DNA of 64,000 bases from assembly GCA_035263865.1 (NCBI GenBank), contig DATFQX010000443.1:22622-86621 (forward strand), in the 5' to 3' direction. This stretch comes from VAZQ01 sp035263865 (GTDB taxonomy: Bacteria; Pseudomonadota; Alphaproteobacteria; Rhizobiales; Xanthobacteraceae). The translations under genes and the position numbers were made by a program. Below the pieces are notes generated by a model. The model was not told the origin of the DNA and did no database searches. It worked only from the letters and a program-made list of their open reading frames with translations. Shown here one piece after another: positions 42,297 through 50,093 of this stretch (its first letter is position 1; each line of letters begins with the position of its first letter).

Positions 42297-42998
42297 ATGA
42301 CAAATGTCAAATTCAATACCGCGCTGATCGTCGGCGCGGGCGCGGGGCTTTCCGCCTCGCTCGCACGGGCGCTCGCCGAGGACGGCATCAAGATGGCGCT
42401 CGCCGCGCGCTCCACCGCCGACCTCGATGCGCTGGTCAAGCAAACTGGGGCACGGGCGTTCGCCTGCGACGCGACGGAGCGCTCCCAAGTCGACAAGCTG
42501 TTCGCGGACGTCGACGCTTCCCTCGGCGCTCCCGACATCGTGATCTACAATGCGAGCTTCCGCACCCGCGGCCCGTTCGTCGAGCTCGATCCCCTTGACG
42601 TAGAGAAGGCGCTCGCGGTGACCGCCTATGGCGCCTTCCTGGTCGCCCAGCAGGCGGCGCGACGCATGCTGCCGAAGAAGCACGGCGCGATCTTGCTCAC
42701 CGGCGCGTCCGCCGGGGTTAAGGGCTATCCGCAGTCGGCGCCGTTCGCCATGGGGAAATTCGCGCTACGCGGGCTTGCCCAAAGCATGGCGCGCGAGCTT
42801 TCGCCACAAGGCATTCATGTCGCGCATGTCGTCGTCGACGGCGGCATCAAAAGCACACGCCGGCCGGAACCGCCCGACAATCCGGACAGCATGCTCGATC
42901 CCGACGCCATCGCCGGCACCTACATGCACCTCATCCATCAGCCCCGCAGCGCCTGGGCGTGGGAGATCGAGGTGCGGCCGTGGGTGGAGAAATTCTGA
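42297..42998 (+). CDS. Atypical short-chain dehydrogenase/reductase (SDR), catalytic Tyr replaced by Phe
   Basis: A 233-residue Rossmann protein. The cofactor loop is VGAGAGLSASLARAL instead of the usual TGxxxGIG, and YNAS replaces the NNAG motif. In the active site, the expected YxxxK reads FAMGK in PQSAPFAMGKFALRG, so the Tyr is Phe although the Lys is kept. The local spacing around TGASAG also puts Ala where the catalytic Ser is normally found. It could be a non-canonical reductase, a binding protein or a structural partner. The start at MTNVKFNT is followed by the first strand directly. PanB-like gene follows after 34 nt, so it is probably co-transcribed. Confidence 0.85.
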   Translation: MTNVKFNTALIVGAGAGLSASLARALAEDGIKMALAARSTADLDALVKQTGARAFACDATERSQVDKLFADVDASLGAPDIVIYNASFRTRGPFVELDPLDVEKALAVTAYGAFLVAQQAARRMLPKKHGAILLTGASAGVKGYPQSAPFAMGKFALRGLAQSMARELSPQGIHVAHVVVDGGIKSTRRPEPPDNPDSMLDPDAIAGTYMHLIHQPRSAWAWEIEVRPWVEKF

Positions 42999-43032
42999 GC
43001 GGCGGGAGTGGTCTGGGCAAACAGAGGGGACG

Positions 43033-43842
43033 ATGGCGGCCAAGGTTACGATTCCCACGCTCTTGCAAATGAAGCGCGAGGGGAAAAAAAGCGTGGGCGT
43101 GGTCGCCTGGGATTATCAGATCGCGCGCATCGCGGACCGTGCCGGCGTCGACATCGTCTCCGTCGGAGACTCGGTCGGCGTGAACTTGTGGGGCCATTCC
43201 AATCCGCTCGAAGTCACGCTCGACGAGATGCTCGTGGTCTGCAAAGCCGTGCGCCGTGGCGTGACGCGCGCGCTCCTGAGTTGCGACTTTCCCTACGGTC
43301 CGTTGCAGGAAGGGACCGAGAGCGCAGTGCGCGCCGCCATACGGTTGGTCAAGGAGGGTGGCGCAGACATGGTTAAGCTCGACGGCGCCGCCGATTTTCC
43401 AGAGAGCGTGCGCGCGTTGGTGCGTGCCGGTATCCCCGTGTTCGCACAGTTCGGCATCACGCCGCAGACCGCGCTGCGATACGGCATTCCGTACGGCGCG
43501 CAGTCCGCGCCGGGAGCACAGGTTCCGCCGGAACTGACGGCAGACCTCGTCGAACAGGGCAAGCTTTTACAGGAGGCGGGCGCCTCGCTCATCGACTTCA
43601 CCAATTCCGGACCGATCGCCGGAGCCGCGGTGGTGCGCGCGGTCAACATCCCAGTCCTCGGTGGTTTTGGCGGCGGGCCGTGGCTCGACGGCCGCATCCG
43701 CATGGCACATGCCGCCATCGGTTACGCCGAGAGATGGATCGATTCCAAGACCGATACCTACGCCAACGTCGCCAAGTTTACGCTCGACGCCTTGAGCGCG
43801 CTGATTGCGGACGTGCGCGCCGGGCGGCAGATCAAAGGATGA
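43033..43842 (+). CDS. PanB-like enzyme (ketopantoate hydroxymethyltransferase / PEP mutase superfamily), altered active site
   Basis: A 269-residue TIM-barrel protein resembling PanB, which transfers a hydroxymethyl group to ketoisovalerate. Metal-ligand aspartates are present in SVGDSVGVNLWGH and LLSCDFPYGPLQ, and the Lys in MVKLDGAADF. The general-base Glu of PanB appears as Asp in SLIDFTNSGPIAG. This change and the genomic context make pantothenate synthesis doubtful, so it may act on another 2-oxoacid or do aldol/retro-aldol chemistry. The start has GAGGGGA upstream. The longer frame that opens at 42628 overlaps the SDR gene and is rejected. It ends exactly where the convergent decarboxylase-like gene ends. 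Confidence 0.8.
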   Translation: MAAKVTIPTLLQMKREGKKSVGVVAWDYQIARIADRAGVDIVSVGDSVGVNLWGHSNPLEVTLDEMLVVCKAVRRGVTRALLSCDFPYGPLQEGTESAVRAAIRLVKEGGADMVKLDGAADFPESVRALVRAGIPVFAQFGITPQTALRYGIPYGAQSAPGAQVPPELTADLVEQGKLLQEAGASLIDFTNSGPIAGAAVVRAVNIPVLGGFGGGPWLDGRIRMAHAAIGYAERWIDSKTDTYANVAKFTLDALSALIADVRAGRQIKG

Positions 43843-44787
43843 TCAACCCACCAGCGCCCGCGTGGCGGGCGCGAACAGCTCCTCCGGTGCCACGCCTTTG
43901 GTGATGATGCCTTGCGTGAGCGCATGGCGGATGAGCTCGTCGAGTACCTTGCGATTGGGCGCAACCCCGTAGGGGAGCGGGTCGCCCGTGATCTCCATGA
44001 TTCGGCGATGCACCACATCGACCTCCGTCGGCTTCTGGATCCGTCCAGCTTTGAGCTCCTCGACATACTGGCGCTTGGCGCGCACAAAAGCGTCGAACAC
44101 ATCGGCGGCGAGATCGGGATGTTCGGCGATCAGCTCATCCTTGATCACGACCGTATGGTTGATCGGGTAGTGTCCGCGCTGACGCAGCGACGCAAGCCCT
44201 GCTTCCAGGGCATTGGGGATGAGCGGCTTCACGTCGGGCGCGTTCAAGTCGACGCCGATCGCGGCGACGAGCTCGCCCGATGCCAGCATGTCGCCGATGT
44301 GCTTCCCCTTCTCGATCGGCACCACATTGGCGGGCGCGCGATACTCCGCCACATGCTCGTCGCCGGAGAGCACCCAGGTCACTTTGCTCAGGTCCACGCC
44401 GTGCTCGTCTTGCAGAATGCTGCGCGCCCAAACGCCGGTCGTCACCGTGTAACCGCGATTGACGCCGACCTTTTTGCCTTCGAGGCCTTTCGGAGTTCGG
44501 ATGCCGGCCCTGGTGTTCACCAGGATCGCGCCGTGGTGGAACGCCCGCACCAGAAAAACCGGCAAGGCCGTCATCGGCTTGCGGTGTGCCTTAGCGCAGA
44601 TATAGGTCGTGATCGCCATCTCACAGATGTCGAACTCGTTGCCTCGTACCATGCGGCGGAACGCGGCGATGAGAGGGTCGACTTCTTCGAAATGGAACGC
44701 GAAGCTGCGCGGCTTGACAGTGCCGTCCTTGAGCGCCCGGTTGTTGCCCTGGGTGCGCGTAACGGTTCTAAGCTTGAGCTCGGGCAT
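43843..44787 (-). CDS. 4,5-dihydroxyphthalate decarboxylase-like protein (periplasmic-binding-protein fold)
   Basis: A 314-residue protein of the family containing the phthalate-pathway decarboxylase Pht5 and its many uncharacterised relatives, which share the fold of NMT1-type binding proteins. FDICEMAITTYICAKAHRKPM, ALPVFLVRAFHHGAILVNT and GLEGKKVGVNRGYTVTTGVW fit this group. There is no signal peptide, so it works in the cytoplasm. The start MPELKLRTV has AGGGAG upstream. It lies downstream of a Rieske oxygenase in the same orientation, as pht5 accompanies the phthalate oxygenase pht3, which supports an enzymatic role. A direct role in phthalate degradation is inferred only. Confidence 0.75.
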   Translation of the reverse strand: MPELKLRTVTRTQGNNRALKDGTVKPRSFAFHFEEVDPLIAAFRRMVRGNEFDICEMAITTYICAKAHRKPMTALPVFLVRAFHHGAILVNTRAGIRTPKGLEGKKVGVNRGYTVTTGVWARSILQDEHGVDLSKVTWVLSGDEHVAEYRAPANVVPIEKGKHIGDMLASGELVAAIGVDLNAPDVKPLIPNALEAGLASLRQRGHYPINHTVVIKDELIAEHPDLAADVFDAFVRAKRQYVEELKAGRIQKPTEVDVVHRRIMEITGDPLPYGVAPNRKVLDELIRHALTQGIITKGVAPEELFAPATRALVG

Positions 44788-44852
44788 GGGCAGTCTCCCT
44801 AATCGTTCCCGCTGCGGTGCGGAACTCCCAAAGCTTGCGTATATGCGCGATC

Positions 44853-44870
44853 GTCCCGCTCTCGCGGGAC
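44853..44870. repeat. Hairpin in the gap between the Rieske oxygenase and decarboxylase-like genes
   Basis: GTCCCGC and GCGGGAC form a 7-bp stem with a TCTC loop, midway in the 118-nt gap. It may attenuate or process the transcript, or be a short dispersed repeat. Confidence 0.4.
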
Positions 44871-44905
44871 GGAAAGAGACTATCGCCAAATGGAGTCGGA
44901 TCGTG

Positions 44906-46192
44906 TCAGACCGTCGTCTGGGCCATACCGGGACGCGTGATGAGGGCCTCTTTGGCGGCATCCTTGAAGGCCTGATCAGGCGGCAAAACGACCGAGGCCG
45001 AGCGCACCCTGTGGTGTGCCGGATCGACGCCGGGCGGGGTGATCCCTTTCTCCACCAACGCCTTGGCCGCGCGCATCAGACGGTGCCGCGCCATGATGAT
45101 GCCGTTGTCGGTGGAGACGAGGTTTTCCTTCGTGCGATCGCAAACCGGTCCCATGCTCTCCTGCAGCGAGGCATCTTGGATCGCAAAGCCGGCGACGCCG
45201 CTGAACGTTTGGCCCGCTTTCTGAGCCGCGCGGTCGATCAGGTAATCATTGTCTTTGTTGGCGAGCGGGCGGTAGGTACCAGGGACATATTTGCAATGCA
45301 CGCCTGCCCCATCGCGCATGGCGTCAATCTCGCGGTGCGTGAGCGCGCGAACCGGGTGAAAGTCGTAACTCCAGGCCCAGCAATTTTTGTCATCAATGGG
45401 AATCCAGAAGTGGCCGTGGATCGGATGATCGCCGCGCGGCGGGATCATGGTGAAGCACGGCATCACCCAAGGCGTGATGCGCCAATAGTAATTGCCGTTC
45501 TCGGCGTTGCGCCGGGCGCCGATATAGAGGCCGCCCGGCTGCTCCACAACCTCGAAATAGGGCTGAACATCGGACAGATTGTATTCATTACCCTTGGCGC
45601 CCTTAAACAATGGATCCGACCCGAGATCGCCGCGATGCAGGAAGGAGACATGGCTTGAGTCAATGCCTCCCTCCATGGCCTGCAGCCAATTGCATTCCTG
45701 CAGGCGTTTGGAGATGAAGCTCTGCTCGGCGGGGACAGTGGCGAACTCCCATTCCGGCAGCGGCGGGTGCTTCTCGGGTGGTCCCATATAAGTCCACAGC
45801 ACCGGACCCCGCTTCACCAACGGATAGGATTTGAGCTTGATCTTCTGGCAGAAGCCGCTCTCGCGCGGCTCCGAGGGAACGTCGACGCACTGGCCGGTCA
45901 CGTCGTATTTCCAGCCGTGGTAGGCGCAACGCAGGCCAGACTCTTCATTCCGCGCGAACCAGAGCGACACCCCGCGATGTGCGCAGAATTCGTCGATTAG
46001 TCCGCATCTGCCTTCGCTATCGCGAAAGGCAAGCAGCCGTTCGGATAGGAGCTTCACCCGCACCGGCGGGCAATCATTCTCCGGCAGTTCCTCGACCAGT
46101 AACGCGGGCAGCCAATAGGCGCGAAAAAGCTGGCCCATCGGCGTGCCGGCACCGGTTTGCGTCAGCAGCTCATTCTGTTCTTTCCGCAACAT
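44906..46192 (-). CDS. Rieske [2Fe-2S] ring-hydroxylating oxygenase, phthalate 4,5-dioxygenase type
   Basis: A 428-residue oxygenase subunit. The Rieske ligands are C70 and H72 (CAHRG) and C89 and H92 (CAYHGW). The mononuclear iron site is EGGIDSSHVSFLHRGD, with D178, H181 and H186. The start LTQTGAGTPMGQLFRAYWLP and the length match the phthalate 4,5-dioxygenase family of single-subunit oxygenases. It would need electrons from a reductase; a separate Rieske ferredoxin is encoded at 48893-49201, though the family usually uses a phthalate-type reductase, which is not seen here. It is divergent from the ADH-PdxA-ferredoxin operon and precedes the decarboxylase-like gene. Substrate unknown, probably an aromatic acid. 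Confidence 0.9.
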   Translation of the reverse strand: MLRKEQNELLTQTGAGTPMGQLFRAYWLPALLVEELPENDCPPVRVKLLSERLLAFRDSEGRCGLIDEFCAHRGVSLWFARNEESGLRCAYHGWKYDVTGQCVDVPSEPRESGFCQKIKLKSYPLVKRGPVLWTYMGPPEKHPPLPEWEFATVPAEQSFISKRLQECNWLQAMEGGIDSSHVSFLHRGDLGSDPLFKGAKGNEYNLSDVQPYFEVVEQPGGLYIGARRNAENGNYYWRITPWVMPCFTMIPPRGDHPIHGHFWIPIDDKNCWAWSYDFHPVRALTHREIDAMRDGAGVHCKYVPGTYRPLANKDNDYLIDRAAQKAGQTFSGVAGFAIQDASLQESMGPVCDRTKENLVSTDNGIIMARHRLMRAAKALVEKGITPPGVDPAHHRVRSASVVLPPDQAFKDAAKEALITRPGMAQTTV

Positions 46193-46357
46193 CGGCTTTA
46201 TCCGTGATCATCTGACCTGCGGCGCACGACCAAGCCAACGCTCCGCGATACCGAATTACTTCCAGCTCGCTTCAGGGTAGGCATTCGGCCTCGCTTCGGC
46301 AAGCTGCGCTCGCCCAATGCGCCTGGTGCCGCTGCAAATTCGCGCATAAGCGCCCGC

Positions 46358-46615
46358 TCAACAGCACTCCAGCCCTTCGCCGTCGACCGCTATCAGCGCG
46401 TTCTTTAGCCAAGCGGGAGGAAGGTCGTCGGGGACGACCTCTTCGACGCGCTTGAACACCTTGAAATGATGCCGCGTATCGCCGTCGGTCCAAAACGCGA
46501 CCACGGTCTCCAGCGGCGGACAGCCTGGCAGTCCGCAGGCAATTTCGCCGACGAGCATCGGAGCGTCTTGCGGCAGCTTGTCCATCCACGCGAGCGCGCC
46601 TGCGCATGCTTGCAT
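46358..46615 (-). CDS. Small conserved-looking cytoplasmic protein, function unknown
   Basis: An 85-residue protein, MQACAGALAWMDKLPQDAPM then GEIACGLPGCPPLETVVAFW and DGDTRHHFKVFKRVEEV, ending GEGLECC. The C-terminal double Cys and the GLPGCPP segment suggest metal or redox involvement. It looks like a protein rather than a shadow because it sits in the gap between the divergent Rieske oxygenase and ADH genes and has well-ordered composition. A start at MDKLPQDA (46585) is also possible. The open frame extends far upstream, antisense to the ADH gene, but that part is not coding. Similarity to small proteins of related genomes is from memory only. Confidence 0.55.
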   Translation of the reverse strand: MQACAGALAWMDKLPQDAPMLVGEIACGLPGCPPLETVVAFWTDGDTRHHFKVFKRVEEVVPDDLPPAWLKNALIAVDGEGLECC

Positions 46616-46666
46616 GAAAACGAGCTTGACCGATCCAGGCGCGGTCCTAGATTGCGCGCGGCATTG

Positions 46667-47794
46667 ATGAGTGGAGGCGTCTCGGTGGCAGAAAGCGTTT
46701 TGGCGGCGGTGCGGGTGGCTCCAAGCAAGACGGAGATCCGCGAATACCCCATGCCGGATATCCCGGATGACGCCGCCTTGATGAAGATGGAGGTCGCGGG
46801 AATCTGCGGCACCGATGTGAAGCTCTACAAGACGCCGCCCACCAAGAGCCCTGTGATCATGGGGCATGAGAACATCGGCACCATCGCCAAAGCGGGCCGC
46901 GAATTCACTCGCCGCAAGGGTTTCAAGGAGGGCGACCTCGTGTTCGTGGAGCACTATGTCGCGTGCGGCAAATGCGAATGGTGCCACCTCGGCCAATATC
47001 GGCACTGCGAAAACACCGACTGGCGCCGCAACCCGGACGCGATCCGCTATGGCTACACGTCGGCAGAGAAGGCCCCGCATCTGTGGGGTGGCTTTGCCCA
47101 TTACGTTTATCTTCCCTGGAACGCGGTCGTGCATCATGTGCCGAAGGGCGTCACGCCGGAATTGGCCGGATTGGTGACCCCGATGGCGAACGGGGTGGAA
47201 TGGTCCCTGTTCGACGGCGGCGTCGGCTATAATTCGCGCGTCCTCATTCAAGGCCCGGGCCAACAGGGGCTCTCGCAGATCGTGATCTGCAAGCAGGCCG
47301 GCGCCGCGCTCATTATCGTTACCGGCACATCCAAAGACCGCGCCCGCATGCAGGTCGCGCGAGAGCTGGGCGCCGACTTCATCATCGACGTCGAGAAGGA
47401 GGATCCGCTCGCGCGCATCATGGAAATCACCAGCGGCAAGGGCGTGGACGTGGCGCTCGATTGCACGGCTGGCGCTGGGACCATCCCGATTCTGCTCGGC
47501 GTGGAAGCGCTCAAGCGCAAAGGCGGGACAATCGTGGTCCAAGGTGAAATGAAGGAGTTCCCGAACTTTCCGCTGGAAAAGGTCACGGTGAAGTTCATCA
47601 CCATCAAAAGCGCGCGCGGCCACAGCTTCAAGGCCTGCGAGCTTGCGCTCGAGCAGCTTGCCTCCAAGCGGTTCCCGCTGGAGAAGGTCACGACGCACAG
47701 GTTCGGGCTCAAAGACGTGGATCTCGCTATCAAGTCCGTCGGTGGCGAGGGCGTGCCGGACGTGATCCATGCATCCCTCATGCCATGGGAGTGA
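46667..47794 (+). CDS. Zinc-dependent alcohol dehydrogenase family protein (MDR)
   Basis: A 375-residue medium-chain dehydrogenase. The catalytic zinc site includes the Cys of GICGTDVKLYK and the His-Glu of MGHENIGTI. The structural zinc has four cysteines in ACGKCEWCHLGQYRHC. The Rossmann segment is LIQGPGQQGLSQIVICKQ. The start at MSGGVSVAES is chosen; the frame opens further upstream, but that is antisense to the small protein gene. It is the first gene of the plus-strand operon ADH-PdxA-ferredoxin. It may oxidise an alcohol or dihydrodiol-like intermediate of the Rieske pathway. Confidence 0.88.
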   Translation: MSGGVSVAESVLAAVRVAPSKTEIREYPMPDIPDDAALMKMEVAGICGTDVKLYKTPPTKSPVIMGHENIGTIAKAGREFTRRKGFKEGDLVFVEHYVACGKCEWCHLGQYRHCENTDWRRNPDAIRYGYTSAEKAPHLWGGFAHYVYLPWNAVVHHVPKGVTPELAGLVTPMANGVEWSLFDGGVGYNSRVLIQGPGQQGLSQIVICKQAGAALIIVTGTSKDRARMQVARELGADFIIDVEKEDPLARIMEITSGKGVDVALDCTAGAGTIPILLGVEALKRKGGTIVVQGEMKEFPNFPLEKVTVKFITIKSARGHSFKACELALEQLASKRFPLEKVTTHRFGLKDVDLAIKSVGGEGVPDVIHASLMPWE

Positions 47795-47848
47795 TGCCCC
47801 CTCGCGCCTGCGCGTCGCGCAACCGATATAAAGAGCGGGTGTCCACGC

Positions 47849-48862
47849 ATGGGCCACAAGACGAGAATTGCCATTGCCATCGGCGATCCAGCGGGCATTG
47901 GACCTGAAATCAGTCTCAAGGCCGCGCAGGATCCCGCGGTGCGGCGCGCCTGTAGGCCGGTCCTGGTCGGCGACGCCCGCGTACTGCAACGCCATGCCGA
48001 CGCCTGCCGCTTCCCGGTCAATCTGCGTGTGATCGCGCGCGCCCAGGATGCCGACTGGTCCGCAGAACATGTCAATGTGCTCGACTGCGCACAGACCGGT
48101 CTGGCCGCGTTCGAGTTCGGCACCGTCAGCTCAGTGTCTGGTCACGCCACGCTGGCCTTTGCCGCCACCGCGATCAAGGCCGCGCTCGCCGGCGAGGTGG
48201 ATGGCGTCATTGCGGCGCCGCAGAACGAAACCTCGATCGCCCGCGCCGGCATCGCGTTCGACGGCTATCCCTCCTTCGTCGCGCGCGAGACCGGAACGGA
48301 TGAGGGGGACGTCTTCCTGATGCTCTGCTTCGATAATGTGAGGATCGTCCATGCCACCCTGCACCGCAGCGTGCGGCAGGCAATCGAGATGATCACGCGC
48401 GAACGGGTCGCTCGCGTCATCGCGGCGACAGAGCACGCGCTCAGACGCATGGGAACGGCGGTGCCGAGGATCGCCGTCGGCGGCCTCAACCCACACGCGG
48501 GTGAAGGGGGCCTGTTCGGACGCGAGGACATCGAAATCATCAAGCCGGAGATCGATGCCGCTGCCGCGGCCGGTCTCGCGGTCACTGGCCCGTTCGGCGC
48601 CGACACGATGTTTCACCGGCAAGGCGTCGACGCGTTCATCGTCATGCTGCATGACCAAGGGCATATCGCGGCAAAGCTCCTGGCTCGGAATGCCGTCGCG
48701 GCGCTGACCATTGGCAGCCCCATCCTGTTCTCATCTGTCGGGCACGGCAGCGCGCATGACATCGCCGGCAAGGGCTTAGCCGATGCCAGTGCCATCCTCG
48801 AAGCGGTGTTGCGGCTCTCCAAGGCTGGAGAGCGCCGCGGATTGCAGCCGGCGCCGGCGTGA
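47849..48862 (+). CDS. PdxA-family dehydrogenase (PdxA2/TphB-like)
   Basis: A 337-residue NAD-dependent, metal-using dehydrogenase. IAIGDPAGIGPEISLKA is the first family motif, HATLHRSVRQAIEMI and GGLNPHAGEGGLFGREDIEII are the substrate and metal site regions, and MLHDQGHIAAKLL gives another metal-ligand His. PdxA itself makes vitamin B6, but close relatives include TphB, the terephthalate dihydrodiol dehydrogenase, and erythronate enzymes. Near a Rieske oxygenase and ferredoxin, a TphB-like role (rearomatising a cis-diol acid) is plausible but not proven. It is 54 nt after the ADH gene. Confidence 0.85.
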   Translation: MGHKTRIAIAIGDPAGIGPEISLKAAQDPAVRRACRPVLVGDARVLQRHADACRFPVNLRVIARAQDADWSAEHVNVLDCAQTGLAAFEFGTVSSVSGHATLAFAATAIKAALAGEVDGVIAAPQNETSIARAGIAFDGYPSFVARETGTDEGDVFLMLCFDNVRIVHATLHRSVRQAIEMITRERVARVIAATEHALRRMGTAVPRIAVGGLNPHAGEGGLFGREDIEIIKPEIDAAAAAGLAVTGPFGADTMFHRQGVDAFIVMLHDQGHIAAKLLARNAVAALTIGSPILFSSVGHGSAHDIAGKGLADASAILEAVLRLSKAGERRGLQPAPA

Positions 48863-48892
48863 TGGCCGGCACTGTCGAATTGAGTCGAGTCG

Positions 48893-49201
48893 ATGCCGAC
48901 GAAGATCGAATTATGCAGCGTGTCGGACGTGGAGCCGGGAGCCGTCTTGAAGGTCGAGCGGAATGACCTGACGCTTGCCGTATTCAACCTCGACGGCGAA
49001 TTCTTCGTCGCCGACGATCACTGCACGCACGGACCCGGCTCCCTCTCGGAAGGCTTCGTCGAAGGCGACGTCGTCGAGTGCAATTTTCACGGCGGGCAGT
49101 TCAATATCAGGACCGGAGCAGTCGTGGCGCCGCCGTGCATGGTCCCGATCAAGACTTATCCCACCATCGTCGAAGCGGGAAAAGTCTTCATCGAGGTATG
49201 A
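48893..49201 (+). CDS. Rieske-type [2Fe-2S] ferredoxin (dioxygenase electron carrier)
   Basis: A 102-residue Rieske ferredoxin that transfers electrons to an oxygenase. Cluster ligands are in DDHCTHGPGSLSEG (Cys, His) and ECNFHGGQFNIRTG (Cys, His). PPCMVPIKTYPTIVEAGKVF is the typical C-terminal part. It is the third gene of the ADH-PdxA-ferredoxin operon. No dedicated reductase is present in the window, so the electron donor must be encoded elsewhere. Confidence 0.92.
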   Translation: MPTKIELCSVSDVEPGAVLKVERNDLTLAVFNLDGEFFVADDHCTHGPGSLSEGFVEGDVVECNFHGGQFNIRTGAVVAPPCMVPIKTYPTIVEAGKVFIEV

Positions 49202-49227
49202 ACAGCGGTCGCAATCGAAATTCGCGA

Positions 49228-49911
49228 TCACCTGACCGGAAAATCGAAATAGGCGTCCGGGAACGGCTCATCGGACAGGGTGAAATGCCACCACTCCTTG
49301 TTATAGGGTCGAAACCCGCCGCGCGTCATCGCCGCGGCGAGCAGCGCGCGGTTCGCGTGCGCCGCGCCGCTGACGCTTACATCCGACGGCCATGATTTTG
49401 GGCTGAAGAAGTCGAATGGCGAGCCCATGTCGAGCTCCCGCCCGTCCGAACATCGCACCAGAGTCAGATCGAGTGTCGAGCCGCGCGAATGGCCGGAGCG
49501 TTCAGAAATATAGCCTTCCTTGAAGAGGTCGCGCTTGTCGACGTCGGGATAGAATTCGTGCTTTCGCTTCACGTCGTCGATCCGCTGCGCCCAGCGCACG
49601 AAATGTGCGACCGCGCGCTGCGGTCGGTAACAATCGAAAACTTTCAAGCCAAGTCCTTGCGCCTCAAGTTCGCGCTGCACGGCGGCGAGCGCGTTTGCCG
49701 CCGGCCCGGACAAGATGCAGCGCGGCCGCTCGTAGCCGTCGATCCGTTCGCCCACAAAATTATTGTCGCCGAAATAGCGCATATCGACGACCAGCCCGTC
49801 GACCACCGCCGCGGCGTCGACGAATCCCGGAGGAACGGGCCCCTGGCCTTGCGCCGGCTGCGTTAACAATGGCAGCAGGAGAACCAGCGCGACATGAGTG
49901 GAACGGTGCAT
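49228..49911 (-). CDS. D-alanyl-D-alanine dipeptidase (VanX/DdpX family, M15D), exported
   Basis: A 227-residue zinc dipeptidase. The signal peptide is MHRSTHVALVLLLPLLTQP, cleaved near AQGQ. FDCYRPQRAV contains the conserved Arg. Zinc ligands are His and Asp in SGHSRGSTLDLTL and the His of KEWWHFTL, where the Glu is the general base. It degrades D-Ala-D-Ala or similar dipeptides from peptidoglycan in the periplasm. No VanR/VanS/VanH genes are near, so it is probably a peptidoglycan recycling or DdpX-like enzyme rather than a resistance gene. Confidence 0.9.
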   Translation of the reverse strand: MHRSTHVALVLLLPLLTQPAQGQGPVPPGFVDAAAVVDGLVVDMRYFGDNNFVGERIDGYERPRCILSGPAANALAAVQRELEAQGLGLKVFDCYRPQRAVAHFVRWAQRIDDVKRKHEFYPDVDKRDLFKEGYISERSGHSRGSTLDLTLVRCSDGRELDMGSPFDFFSPKSWPSDVSVSGAAHANRALLAAAMTRGGFRPYNKEWWHFTLSDEPFPDAYFDFPVR

Positions 49912-50093
49912 CGCATTTAATCCTGGCAGATCGCAGCCCTCGCAAGATAGCCGCTTCCGTGCATCCCCGCGAAAGCGCGGCTCTCAACCTATTGCTTAGC
50001 CGCGGCAGTTCGCCTCCGTGGCGTTTCCTGCCAAGGGAACTTTGCCAAACCTCGGCCGTTAAATGAGGTGCGGCAACAGGCCGGAGAACGGTC

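Noticed and set aside
42628..43032. N-terminal extension of the PanB-like frame
   Set aside because: It overlaps the SDR gene in another frame and has no similarity to PanB; an ATG with GAGGGGA upstream exists at 43033.
46616..48070. Long upstream part of a 570-codon minus-strand frame
   Set aside because: Antisense to the alcohol dehydrogenase and part of the PdxA gene. Only the last ~85 codons lie largely outside these genes and look like a protein.
49228..49911. VanX-like gene as part of a vancomycin resistance cluster
   Set aside because: No vanH, vanA, vanR or vanS genes are near, and the protein has a signal peptide, fitting periplasmic peptide recycling.
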